Shown here one piece after another: positions 48,779-64,000 of a DNA stretch of 64,000 nt (position 1 is the first letter of the stretch; every line of letters begins with the position of its first letter). The notes under the pieces were generated by a model. The model worked only from the letters and a program-made list of their open reading frames with translations. It was not told where the DNA came from and did not search any database. Origin of the DNA: Deinococcus metallilatus (lineage in GTDB: Bacteria > Deinococcota > Deinococci > Deinococcales > Deinococcaceae). Location: the NCBI RefSeq assembly GCF_004758605.1, contig NZ_CP038512.1, forward strand, positions 2,270,501-2,334,500. Reading direction: 5' to 3'. A program made the position numbers and the translations under genes.

Positions 48779-48782
<4 letters not shown>
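48135..48782 (+). CDS. pilO: Pilus assembly protein PilO
   Basis: The 215 residues have one membrane segment (FLAVLAGCLLLLLVWYFLHF), a coiled coil (RQQEIIQVQGDLDTTRLNAERYRAAQRNLPELR) and a ferredoxin-like periplasmic domain (INLSLGVSGQFAQVFRALRSIETM). An Ala/Pro-rich tail ends the protein. GGGAGG lies before the ATG, inside pilN. It pairs with PilN. Confidence 0.93.
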
Positions 48783-52258
<3,476 letters not shown>

Positions 52259-52287
52259 GCGCAGAAAGTAAGCGCAGACAACAGGCA

Positions 52288-52320
52288 GGCGGGCGGCTTC
52301 CAGGGCGGGAGCTGCCCGCC
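52288..52320 (+). terminator. Hairpin after pilQ
   Basis: GGCGGGCGGCT and AGCTGCCCGCC form an eleven-pair stem (one G-U) about 30 bases after the pilQ stop. No U-run follows, so it may only slow the polymerase. Confidence 0.45.
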
Positions 52321-52364
52321 TCAGCCGTCTGGGCAGCCCGCCCCAGTCCCACTGAAAGCGGCGC

Positions 52365-52370
52365 TACAGT
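52365..52370 (+). promoter_or_regulatory. -10 hexamer TACAGT of aroC, leaderless
   Basis: TACAGT ends seven bases before the aroC ATG at 52378. Confidence 0.65.
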
Positions 52371-52376
52371 CGGCCC

Positions 52377-53526
<1,150 letters not shown>

Positions 53527-53625
53527 CGGCTGGGCCGAACGGGTGGAGGCCGCGCTGCTGGCGGCCCTGCTCGACCCGCCAGCAGCAGAGGGTGAACCCG
53601 TCACGCTGACTGACCGGCTTTCCTC

Positions 53626-53631
53626 TAGACT
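53626..53631 (+). promoter_or_regulatory. -10 hexamer TAGACT of aroK, leaderless
   Basis: TAGACT ends seven bases before the ATG at 53639, supporting this start over longer in-frame alternatives that would overlap aroC. Confidence 0.6.
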
Positions 53632-53638
53632 GTCCCCC

Positions 53639-54230
<592 letters not shown>

Positions 54231-54244
<14 letters not shown>

Positions 54245-55277
54245 GGTCGGCGGCCCGCAGCCCTACGCGGTGGAGGTCGGCCCCGGCCTGCTCGCGCGGG
54301 CGCGCGTGGCGGAACGTCAGGTCGCCCTGATCCATCCCGCCGATCTGCCCCCCGCTTTCGTGGCGACCGTGCAGGCGGCCCTCTCCCCCACCCTGACGGT
54401 GGAGGTGCCCGCCCGCGACGACTGCAAGACCTTGGGGGTGTTCTCCAAGGTCCTGTCGCGGCTCGCCCAGGCCAATCTCCCGCGTGACGCGGCGGTGGTA
54501 GGCCTGGGCGGAGGGGCGGTGACGGACCTCGCGGGCTTCGTGGCAGCGAGTTACCTGCGCGGCGTGGCCTTTTACACCCTGCCGACCACCCTGCTGGGGA
54601 TGGTGGACGCGGCGGTGGGCGGCAAGACGGGCGTGAATCTGCCCGAGGGGAAGAATCTGGTGGGTGCCTTCTGGCCCCCGAAAGCCGTTTGGTGCGACAC
54701 GGACACGCTCACCACCCTGCCGCCCGCCGTGTTCGCGGAGGGCGCGGCGGAGGCGTACAAGCACGGGCTGATCGCGGACCCCACCCTGCTGCCCCGCGTC
54801 CTCTCGCCCGACTTTCGCCCCGGTGGGCCGGGTCTGGAGGACACCCTGGCGGACGCCATCGTCGTCAAGGCCGTGGTGGTGACGCGCGACCTGACGGAGA
54901 AAGGGGAACGCGCCTTCCTGAACTTCGGTCACACGCTCGCGCACGCGCTGGAAGCGGTCACGGACCACGCGGTCACGCACGGTGAGGCTGTGGGGTACGG
55001 GATGCACTACGCCGCTCTCCTCAGCCGTGACATGGGCGGCGCGGACCTGACCGCGCATACACGCGCCTTCCTACGCTGGCAAAAGCCCCGTCCCCTCCCC
55101 GCCCTCACCTTCGAGGACGTGTGGCCCTTCATGGCCCGCGACAAGAAAGCCGACTCGGAGGGCGTGCGTTTCGTGCTGCTGCATGACCTCGCCCGGCCGT
55201 ACCTCGCGCGGGTGCCGGAAGAGGTCTTGCGGGGGGCGTTTGAGGCATGGCAGGCCGACGTCACCCGACTGTGCTGA
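54231..55277 (+). CDS. aroB: 3-dehydroquinate synthase
   Basis: The 348-residue NAD+- and zinc-dependent enzyme makes 3-dehydroquinate from DAHP. Motifs: [72 protein letters not shown], and the zinc ligands in [13 protein letters not shown] and [12 protein letters not shown]. The GTG start follows GGGGGA inside the end of aroK, so the two are coupled. Confidence 0.97.
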
Positions 55278-55282
55278 CCCGA

Positions 55283-55288
55283 TAGGCT
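55283..55288 (+). promoter_or_regulatory. -10 hexamer TAGGCT of aroQ, leaderless
   Basis: TAGGCT ends five bases before the ATG at 55294. Confidence 0.55.
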
Positions 55289-55293
55289 GAAGC

Positions 55294-55722
<429 letters not shown>

Positions 55723-55728
55723 TCCAGC

Positions 55729-56310
55729 ATGGCAAGTGGATTGAGCAACAAACTCACTGGGCAGATCGGGGAGTTTCTGGTTTGCGCTGAATTGGGAAGG
55801 CAACTGGATTTGGTCGCCACACCTTTTGCCGGGAACGTGCCCGCCTTCGATCTGCTGGTGGCGGATGAGCAGTGCCGTTCCATCCCCATTCAAGTCAAGG
55901 CGGCGCGGGGACTTCAATGGCCCTCGCGTGCCGACAATTGGATCAACCTGGAAGTCGTGGGGGATAGGCAAGTGGATCACGGCGACAGAATCTTGGACCA
56001 CCCAGGGCTGATCTACGTCTATGTAGCCATCGCGCCCAAGCACGAGGCTCAGGCCCAAACGGAAGCAAGAAGGGACCGCTTCTTCATCCTCACCCAGCAG
56101 GACGTGCAGAGCATCATGGCTCCGGCTTACCGCGCTTATATGGAAGATCGCAAGACGCCCTGGCAACGTCCGCGCAATCCGGCTTCTTTTGACGCTCGTC
56201 TGGACGCGCAACAGCTCAAGAAGTTCGAAAACAACTGGAACCTCATCCGGCAACAGCTTGAGGCGCAGAACCCGCCCACGCCGCCCTTGCCCCTTCCCCC
56301 CTCCCTCTGA
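55729..56310 (+). CDS. Predicted PD-(D/E)XK-fold protein, unknown function
   Basis: I do not recognise a named family. Residues 8-65 fit the nuclease-superfamily pattern: Glu in [18 protein letters not shown], Asp in [11 protein letters not shown], then [10 protein letters not shown] (usually ExK, here QVK). The rest (about 85-193) has a [12 protein letters not shown] segment, helix [12 protein letters not shown] and a Pro-rich end. Codon use is less GC-biased than the neighbours (for example CAACTGGATTTGG and CAAACTCACTGGG), hinting at acquisition. It lies between aroQ and rplM with no own clear promoter; GGAGGGG is 10-16 bases before the ATG. Confidence 0.7.
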   Translation: MASGLSNKLTGQIGEFLVCAELGRQLDLVATPFAGNVPAFDLLVADEQCRSIPIQVKAARGLQWPSRADNWINLEVVGDRQVDHGDRILDHPGLIYVYVAIAPKHEAQAQTEARRDRFFILTQQDVQSIMAPAYRAYMEDRKTPWQRPRNPASFDARLDAQQLKKFENNWNLIRQQLEAQNPPTPPLPLPPSL

Positions 56311-56869
<559 letters not shown>

Positions 56870-56871
56870 TC

Positions 56872-57267
<396 letters not shown>

Positions 57268-57286
57268 TTCGAGGCGGCCAGCAGAC

Positions 57287-57317
57287 ATCCCCTTCCGGTT
57301 GGAGGGGGATTTTTTTA
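57287..57317 (+). terminator. Terminator of rplM-rpsI
   Basis: ATCCCCTTCC and GGAGGGGGAT form a ten-pair stem (one G-U) with loop GGTT, followed by TTTTTT. The T-run doubles as the end of the convergent phosphatase gene (its TAA at 57315-57317). Confidence 0.9.
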
Positions 57318-57872
57318 CGCCTCTGCCCGCAGCTTCAGCCCCGGCCAGTCCACCGTCAGCGCCTCCAGCAACCCCAGCGAGGTCCACAGGGGCAGGGGGT
57401 CCAGCCCATTCGCGCCAGCAATCAGGAGGCTGATGACGGTCCCGTGCGCGACGATGGCGACGCGCTCCTGCGTGTGGGCCAGCATCACCGCCTGCACGGC
57501 GTTGGCAAAACGGGTCCGGGCGTCATCGGCGCTTTCCTCCCCGAAGACGAGTTCTGCCGGGTGGAGGAAAAACCGCCGAAGGTCGGCCTGGAAGTCGGCG
57601 GCGTTCTCGCGGTAGGGCGCCGTGTAGCGCAGTTGCTCGTGCAGACCGAGCATGGACCGGCAGGGGACGCCCAGCCGGGCGGCGAGAGCCTGGGCGGTGG
57701 CTTTCGCCTTGCCTTCCTCGCTGCTGACCACCAGTTCAGCCGGGGGAACCAGGCGGGCCGCCAGCGCGGGAATGCCGTCCAGCGCGCCGGGGGCCAGTTG
57801 CCAGTCGTGAGCGGGGACGCCGGGCACGATCCGGGGCCGGGCATGTTTGATGAGGTGAAGGGTGCGGGCCAT
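57315..57872 (-). CDS. Histidine phosphatase family protein
   Basis: The 185 residues belong to the phosphoglycerate mutase-like branch. The active-site block reads LHLIKHARPRI, where the usual RHG is KHA; the nucleophile His is kept and HARP forms are known. Other expected parts are VVSSEEGKAKATAQALAARLG, LRYTAPYRE and the second His in VAIVAHGTVISLL. Substrate unknown. The ATG at 57872 is preferred over far longer open frame. It converges on rpsI, sharing its terminator. Confidence 0.87.
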   Translation of the reverse strand: MARTLHLIKHARPRIVPGVPAHDWQLAPGALDGIPALAARLVPPAELVVSSEEGKAKATAQALAARLGVPCRSMLGLHEQLRYTAPYRENAADFQADLRRFFLHPAELVFGEESADDARTRFANAVQAVMLAHTQERVAIVAHGTVISLLIAGANGLDPLPLWTSLGLLEALTVDWPGLKLRAEA

Positions 57873-57929
57873 GCCTGATCCAAACACAGGGAGAACCCGC
57901 AGGCATCGGCAGGCTGGCGTATCCCGCTC

Positions 57930-57935
57930 TAAACT
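57930..57935 (+). promoter_or_regulatory. -10 hexamer TAAACT, leaderless
   Basis: TAAACT ends seven bases before the ATG at 57943. Confidence 0.65.
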
Positions 57936-57942
57936 CCTCCCC

Positions 57943-59364
57943 ATGACGCTGCCGCTGGTGGAGCTGAGAAACGCGACGGTACGCGCTGGCGGACGCACGT
58001 TGCTGGAGAGTGTGAGCCTCACGCTGGCACCTGGCGAGGCCCTCCGGCTCGCTGGCCCGAACGGCGGCGGCAAGACCACGCTGCTGCGGCTGCTCTCGGG
58101 TGAGGTGACCCCGGCGCAGGGCCAGCGCGTGTACGGCCTGGGCGGCTCCCTTCAGCGGTCGGCGGTGCGGGCGCGGCGCACGCTCTCGGTCGTGGGACCG
58201 GACGCCGAAGCCTTTTACCTCACCCGCGACTGGGCGCAGACCGTGCGGGACGTGCTGCTGGCCGGATTTGAGGGCGATGCGCTGCGGCTGTGGGAGCCGA
58301 CGCCCGAAGCCCTGGCCCGCCTGGCAGAGGTCGCGGCGCTGACAGATGTGATGGGCCTGCTGGAGCGCGACTTCCGCACCCTCAGCCACGGGCAGCGGCG
58401 GCGGGCCGTGCTGGCGCGGGCGCTGATGCCCCGCCCGGAGGCGCTGCTGCTCGACGAGTTCACGGACGGCCTGAGCGCGGGGGCGCGGGAGAGGCTGGGG
58501 CGCGTTGTGCGGGACATTCACGCTTCCGGCGTCGCCGTCGTCCTCGCCACGCACCGCCCGGAGGAAGCGCCGCTGCCCTGGCGGACGCTGTGGGTGGAAG
58601 GGGGGCGCGTCGTTGCAGGGCAGACAACGGCCCCTCCCCCGACGGGCGCCGTCCACCTGCCCCCGCCCCCCGGTTCCGGCGACCTCGTGCGGTTGCGGGA
58701 CGTGGAGGTGTACCGCAATGGGCACCGCGCGCTGGGGCCGCTCTCGTGGACGTGGGCGGCGGGGCAACACTGGCTGGTGACGGGCGAGAACGGCAGCGGC
58801 AAGAGTACCCTCGCGCGGCTGATCGCCGGGGAACTCCATCCCGCGCTCGGCGGCCGGATCGAACGCCCCTTCCTCCGCCGCGACCGGCTCACCGAGCGCC
58901 GCCGCCTGGTGGGCCTGGTCGGCGCGGAGGTCGGCATCCGGCAGCGGCGGGCCTGGACGGGCCGCGAGGTGATCGGCAGCGCGTGGGGCGGCAGCGAGGG
59001 CTTCTCGGCGGAACTCACCCCGGAGCAGGCCGCCCGGGTGGAGGAACTGGCGGCCCACCTGCACGTGACCGACCTGCTGGACCGCCGCGCCGAGACGCTC
59101 TCGCAGGGGCAACTGCGCCGCCTGCTGCTGGCCCGCGCCGTGAGCCATGCCCCCCGCCTGCTGATGCTGGACGAGGGGCTGGATTTTCTGGACGCGGGGG
59201 CGCGTTCCCGCTTTCTGGCGCTGCTGCCGGAACTGGCGCGGCAGGGGACGCATGTCATGGTGATCGCGCACCGGCCTTCAGACGCGCCGCCGGGCCTGAC
59301 GCATCATCTGCGGCTGGAGGGCGGGCGGGTGGCGGGAGCAGGTCCTCTCCCCAGGAGAGGCTGA
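57943..59364 (+). CDS. Double ABC ATPase, ModF/PhrA-like
   Basis: The 473-residue protein has two ABC domains and no membrane part. Domain 1: Walker A AGPNGGGKTTLLRLL, signature LSHGQRRR, Walker B LLLDEFTDGLS. Domain 2: VTGENGSGKSTLARLIAGE, SQGQLRRLLLARA, LLMLDEGLDFLD. The layout matches ModF-like proteins found near molybdate or photorepair genes, but no such partner is adjacent. It may work with an unknown permease or on nucleic acid or translation. Leaderless start. Confidence 0.88.
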   Translation: MTLPLVELRNATVRAGGRTLLESVSLTLAPGEALRLAGPNGGGKTTLLRLLSGEVTPAQGQRVYGLGGSLQRSAVRARRTLSVVGPDAEAFYLTRDWAQTVRDVLLAGFEGDALRLWEPTPEALARLAEVAALTDVMGLLERDFRTLSHGQRRRAVLARALMPRPEALLLDEFTDGLSAGARERLGRVVRDIHASGVAVVLATHRPEEAPLPWRTLWVEGGRVVAGQTTAPPPTGAVHLPPPPGSGDLVRLRDVEVYRNGHRALGPLSWTWAAGQHWLVTGENGSGKSTLARLIAGELHPALGGRIERPFLRRDRLTERRRLVGLVGAEVGIRQRRAWTGREVIGSAWGGSEGFSAELTPEQAARVEELAAHLHVTDLLDRRAETLSQGQLRRLLLARAVSHAPRLLMLDEGLDFLDAGARSRFLALLPELARQGTHVMVIAHRPSDAPPGLTHHLRLEGGRVAGAGPLPRRG

Positions 59365-59366
59365 GG

Positions 59367-59372
59367 TACAGT
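59367..59372 (+). promoter_or_regulatory. -10 hexamer TACAGT, leaderless
   Basis: TACAGT ends seven bases before the ATG at 59380. It contains the GTG at 59371 that would give a slightly longer product, which makes that start unlikely. Confidence 0.65.
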
Positions 59373-59379
59373 GACCGAC

Positions 59380-59766
59380 ATGTCTTCCTCGCCCCTGCTC
59401 AACCGTGTGGATGGCGTTTTCATCCACGTCCGCAACCTTCGCCGGGCCGCAGAGTGGTACAGCGCGGCGTTCGGGGTGCCCCTGAAGGAGGAGGAGCTAC
59501 AGCGCCACTACTACACGCTGAACGTGTCCGGGGAACAGCCGTGGGTGACCCTGGATGATCACGGGGCGGACCCGGCGTTCGAGTTCCAGCCTGCGGCGCA
59601 TCCCATCCTGTCCTTTCACAGCCGGGACCTGTCCGCAGCCCGTGAGCATCTGCGGACCCTGGGTGCCCTGTCGGTGGGGGAGATCGAGGAGGCGCATCCG
59701 GGGCTGGCCTACTTCGTGTTCCGCGACCCGGACGGCAACGCCCTGATGGCGCTCCAGCGGAGCTGA
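59380..59766 (+). CDS. VOC-family protein
   Basis: The 128-residue glyoxalase-fold protein shows RVDGVFIHVRNLRRAAEWYSAAFGVPLKEEE, HPILSFHSRDLSAAREHLRTLGA and AYFVFRDPDGNALMAL. The metal-ligand His and Glu positions are partly kept (IHV, FHS; the final Glu of the typical DPDGNxxE is Ala), so it may not be a metalloenzyme. Function unknown. Confidence 0.85.
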   Translation: MSSSPLLNRVDGVFIHVRNLRRAAEWYSAAFGVPLKEEELQRHYYTLNVSGEQPWVTLDDHGADPAFEFQPAAHPILSFHSRDLSAAREHLRTLGALSVGEIEEAHPGLAYFVFRDPDGNALMALQRS

Positions 59767-59780
59767 AGGGAAGCGGGGCT

Positions 59781-60590
59781 TCAGCCTCCCCGCCCAGCCT
59801 CTTCCAGCCGGTCGGCCAGCCGGTGCAGATACGCCCCCAGCGCCCCCGGGGAAGCCACCTGCTCGTCGGCGTGGGGAGCGAGCAGGGGCAGGGTCCCGAG
59901 TTGCACCGCGTATCCGGCGAGTTCCAGCATCGCCTGGTCGTTGTCGCTGTCCCCAAAGGCCACCGTGCGGTCCAGGGGAATCTCCAGCGCCTCCGCGATC
60001 AGGGTCAGGGCCGCGCCCTTGTGGGCACCGACGGGCGTGACCGTCAGGAACTCGGTATAGGGAGGCTGGGCGCCCGTCAGGACGAGGTGCGGATGGCTCA
60101 CGCGCAGGCGGGCGGCGAAATCCGCGACGCCGGGGTGGTAGAAGCCGACTTTCAGGATGCCCTCGGTGGGCGCTTCCGCCAGCGGGCGGTAGCCACGGGC
60201 ACGCATCCAGGCTTCCGGCTCGCGGCCCGGCGGGAGGTTCACGTACAGGCCGTCCGCCGTGAACACCGCCACCCGGGCATCCTCCAGCTCGTGCGCCAGG
60301 ACCGCTTGCAGCTCGGCGGGCGTGAAGCGGGCCTCCGCGTGCAACTCGCCGCCGATCTCGATGCGTCCGCCGTTGTTGGTGGCGACCGCGTCAGGGCACA
60401 CGGCGTCCCGCACCGCCGAGGGCGGCGTGTCCCGCCCAGTGATGATCGCCAGCCGGACTCCCAGCGCGCGCAGCCGGGCCAGCGCCTCCGCCGTCTTGGC
60501 GGACACCTCGCGGCCCTGGTCGGGAATCAGGGTCCCGTCGAGATCGAAGGCGAGCAATAGCGGCAGGTCGGCGGGGGGACGGGGCTTCAC
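59781..60590 (-). CDS. HAD-superfamily phosphatase, Cof type
   Basis: The 269-residue protein shows motif I LLAFDLDGTLI, motif II IITGRDTPPS, motif III region GILKVGFY and motif IV AFGDSDNDQAMLELAGYAV, with a C2-type cap between. Such enzymes remove phosphate from sugar phosphates or flavin/PLP precursors. Start GTG at 60590 is supported by TAGGCT seven bases upstream; an open frame of 64 codons further upstream lies over the rplS terminator and is rejected. Confidence 0.9.
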   Translation of the reverse strand: MKPRPPADLPLLLAFDLDGTLIPDQGREVSAKTAEALARLRALGVRLAIITGRDTPPSAVRDAVCPDAVATNNGGRIEIGGELHAEARFTPAELQAVLAHELEDARVAVFTADGLYVNLPPGREPEAWMRARGYRPLAEAPTEGILKVGFYHPGVADFAARLRVSHPHLVLTGAQPPYTEFLTVTPVGAHKGAALTLIAEALEIPLDRTVAFGDSDNDQAMLELAGYAVQLGTLPLLAPHADEQVASPGALGAYLHRLADRLEEAGRGG

Positions 60591-60597
60591 GGGCGGC

Positions 60598-60603
60598 AGC
60601 CTA
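60598..60603 (-). promoter_or_regulatory. -10 hexamer TAGGCT of the HAD gene, leaderless
   Basis: TAGGCT on the minus strand ends seven bases before the GTG at 60590. Confidence 0.6.
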
Positions 60604-60630
60604 GCAGGCGGCAGGGGGAGCAAAGGCACA

Positions 60631-60654
60631 CCGCCCACCTGTTCGGGCGGGCGG
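60631..60654 (-). terminator. Hairpin downstream of rplS
   Basis: On the minus strand CCGCCCGCC and GGTGGGCGG form a nine-pair stem (one G-U) with a six-base loop, some 35 bases after the rplS stop, with a weak TTT further on. Confidence 0.6.
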
Positions 60655-60687
60655 CGGGACCGGGCGAACCCGGCGGGGAGCAGGGCT

Positions 60688-61862
<1,175 letters not shown>

Positions 61863-62657
61863 ATGGCCGCCGTGAGCGAGTCTGCCGAGAAGAGAGAAGT
61901 CCTGCTGGCGGGTGCGCGGGAGGCGATGAGTGCGCCGCGCCGCCGTCTGGCCGAGGCGCGGGCGCGGGAACATGTGGGCGCGGCAGGCTGGGCGCAGACG
62001 CGGGTGCTGGAGGACATCATCCGGGCTGGGCGCGAGGGACTGGCGGCGACCGACACGCTGCGGCAGGTGGTGTGCCTGACCACCGAGCAGGTGCGGGCGC
62101 TGCCGCTGGCCGCGCAGCCCGAGGAGCGCGAAGGGCATGCCCGCGCGCTGGCCGAGATCGTGCAGAGCGGCGAGACGCAGATCACGGCCGCCGAGGCCCT
62201 GGACAACCTGATCCGCCGGGCTCTCGAAGACGTGACGCGGACGCCGCTGGAAAGCGTGAACGTGCGGGCGCTGCGGCAGATTCGGCAGCGGGTGCGGGAG
62301 CAGATGCAGGCGCTGGAAACCATCATTACATCGGCGCGGGCGCAGGCGGACACGCTGGAGGAAACGGCGCGGCTGGAACGCCTCAGCGCCGAACACCAGG
62401 AGCGCGTGAATGCCCTCCGGCAGCTCAGCGCCGAGGAGGAAGTGCAGGCGCTGGCCGACGCGGGCGCGGACATCGTGGAACACATCGCCGAGCTGGACGA
62501 AGCCGGGGCCGGACAACTGGACGCCCTGGCCCGGATCGGGGAAGCCGTGGCCGAGAAGATCAGGGACACCGGCGCGCCCCTCGCCGAACAGGTCCAGGCC
62601 CTCGACGAGCTGGCGCAGACCGTGCAGCAAAAGGCCGAGGAACTGCGCGAGGGTTAG
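61863..62657 (+). CDS. Coiled-coil protein of unknown function
   Basis: The 264-residue protein is almost all helix, very rich in Ala, Glu, Gln, Arg and Leu, with heptad-like stretches (LETIITSARAQADTLEETARLERLSAEHQERVNALRQL; AGQLDALARIGEAVAEKIRDTGAPLAEQVQALDELAQTVQQKAEEL). It has no membrane segment. I do not recognise a family. A GTG at 61872 is an alternative start. Its TAG overlaps, by two bases, the TAA of the convergent acetyltransferase gene. Confidence 0.8.
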   Translation: MAAVSESAEKREVLLAGAREAMSAPRRRLAEARAREHVGAAGWAQTRVLEDIIRAGREGLAATDTLRQVVCLTTEQVRALPLAAQPEEREGHARALAEIVQSGETQITAAEALDNLIRRALEDVTRTPLESVNVRALRQIRQRVREQMQALETIITSARAQADTLEETARLERLSAEHQERVNALRQLSAEEEVQALADAGADIVEHIAELDEAGAGQLDALARIGEAVAEKIRDTGAPLAEQVQALDELAQTVQQKAEELREG

Positions 62658-63187
62658 GACCGGTCCAACTCGATCCAGTACCGCCGGATCGGTTTCTCGT
62701 AAAAAGCCAGCCTGAACTCGCCCTCGCATTCGCCGCCGTTCGCCTCAATGACGCCACGCGAGCCGAGGTTCTCCACGTCACAGGTAAGCAACACGCGCGG
62801 GAGGCCCAGTTCGCGGGCACGGTCCAGCGCCAGCGCGAGGATCAGCTTCCCGTACCCCTGGCCGCGTGCCGAAGGGCGCAGCTCATACCCGATGTGGCCG
62901 CCGAACTCACGCAGGCGGTCATTCAGGGTGTGGCGGATTTTTGTACGGCCCAGGTACGTATCGCCGTCCACCAACCAGCGCACCTCGGAATGGACGAAGC
63001 CTTCCGGCAAGTCGGCGGGCGGCTCAAACCGGCGCAGGGTGGCGAGAAACGCCCCGAAGTCGGCCTCGGCTTCCCCGACGTTCCAGGTCAGGGTGTCGCC
63101 CAGGCCGCTGCCCGTGGCCTGCGCCTCGCGCACCGCGTCCAGAAAGCTCGCTTTGTACCGCTCGGTGGGGGCAACCAGGATCGGCAT
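62654..63187 (-). CDS. GNAT-family N-acetyltransferase
   Basis: The 177-residue protein has the acetyl-CoA site IGYELRPSARGQGYGKLILALALDRARELG (R/QxxGxG/A) followed by VLLTCDVENLGSRGVIEANGGECEGEF, the usual closing strand and helix, and YRRIELD-like RRYWIELD. The substrate is unknown; it resembles small-molecule or peptide acetyltransferases of the YjdJ-like kind. The ATG at 63187 follows TAGACT by five bases. Confidence 0.93.
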   Translation of the reverse strand: MPILVAPTERYKASFLDAVREAQATGSGLGDTLTWNVGEAEADFGAFLATLRRFEPPADLPEGFVHSEVRWLVDGDTYLGRTKIRHTLNDRLREFGGHIGYELRPSARGQGYGKLILALALDRARELGLPRVLLTCDVENLGSRGVIEANGGECEGEFRLAFYEKPIRRYWIELDRS

Positions 63188-63192
63188 GGTCC

Positions 63193-63198
63193 AGTCTA
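63193..63198 (-). promoter_or_regulatory. -10 hexamer TAGACT, leaderless
   Basis: TAGACT on the minus strand ends five bases before the ATG at 63187. Confidence 0.6.
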
Positions 63199-63226
63199 GC
63201 GGCCAGGGCTGGGCGGGCACCCCGGT

Positions 63227-63452
63227 CATACCAAATTGCGCCCCTTCGCGAGAATCAACCGAGCGGACTTGCAAAGCTGCGCAGCAGAGCGAGGAGCAAA
63301 ACGTACCGGCTGGCGGCGATGGACCATGAGCGGGTCAGCCTCTGGCGCTTCCGGCAAGACAGGCGAGGGGCCGCCCCTGAGCCTCCGGCCACTGGAGAAC
63401 ATCCGGCGCTTTCCCGCATGTGCTGGAATCAGAGCAAGTCGGTATCAGAAGG
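63227..63452. repeat. MITE-like repeat, copy 2 (about 225 bp)
   Basis: The left end TCATACCAAATTGC and the right end CAAGTCGGTATC are imperfect inverted repeats, matching the ends of the copy at 11714. The interior shares GGCGGCGATGGA, GAACATCCGG and CTGGAATCAGAGCAAG with copy 1, and additionally carries CGGACTTGCAAAGCTGCGCA, a module also found in the right arms of the composite repeats. Confidence 0.75.
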
Positions 63453-63601
63453 CGGATGGCTGCCCACCCGTCCGAGTCGACCGGACGCCTCGGCAAAGAC
63501 CTTTTCACCGTCCTGACCACTCCGCGCACCCGCGGCGACCATTCCCGCTGGTGAATCACCCCCCGAATCCGGCCCTCCCGCACGTTAATCCACTGGACAC
63601 C

Positions 63602-64000
<399 letters not shown>

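Overview
The window is about 64 kb of GC-rich (roughly 68-70% by eye) bacterial chromosome. Gene content and style point to the genus Deinococcus. It has a Thermus/Deinococcus-type pilMNO-(P/W)-Q cluster followed by shikimate genes, a large two-domain tRNA-synthetase repertoire with a T-box, families of small noncoding repeats, and many genes whose start codon lies only 5-7 bases after a TANNNT -10 hexamer, the usual sign of leaderless mRNA in Deinococcus. Both ends cut genes: an acyl-CoA carboxylase beta subunit on the left and lipB on the right.

Layout. 0-8 kb: pccB-like gene, a vapBC-type toxin-antitoxin pair, tRNA-Glu(CTC), an HD hydrolase, trxB, a lipoprotein gene cut by an IS630-family remnant, and a large GGDEF-EAL protein. 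8-20 kb: a two-gene nucleoside/BMP-type ABC permease operon, a LysR regulator, a LysM glycosidase-like exported protein, rbfA-thioesterase-Nudix, an M1 aminopeptidase, and a PadR/membrane protein/signal peptidase operon. 19-27 kb: a tightly coupled histidine kinase, exported repeat protein and response regulator operon, an MsbA-like ABC exporter with a candidate leader peptide, hemQ plus aldo/keto reductase, and a divergent leaderless pair (ADC-like/VOC). 27-34 kb: an AI-2E family permease, then cysS and glyS, each behind a transcription attenuator of a different kind: a Cys-codon leader peptide for cysS and a T-box for glyS. 34-46 kb: mug, a sulfite-oxidase-like molybdoenzyme, a ParB-like protein with a palindromic operator, leucyl aminopeptidase, a marR-MFS operon, an Asp23/FakA pair and murF. 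46-60 kb: pilM-N-O-P/W-Q, aroC-aroK-aroB-aroQ, an orphan nuclease-fold protein, rplM-rpsI, a histidine phosphatase, a ModF-like ATPase, VOC and HAD proteins. 60-64 kb: rplS, a repeat element, a coiled-coil protein, a GNAT acetyltransferase and lipB.

The most interesting candidates are the following. (i) A ten-codon leader ORF with tandem Cys codons, itself leaderless, ends just before a perfect 11-bp terminator hairpin in front of cysS. (ii) A composite 375-440 bp noncoding repeat family has three copies whose core module is inverted relative to the outer arms in one copy. (iii) pilQ has an N-terminal half of much lower GC than the rest of the gene, suggesting replacement by recombination. 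(iv) A candidate 34-residue leader ORF lies before the ABC exporter. No CRISPR array, prophage or complete IS element is visible.
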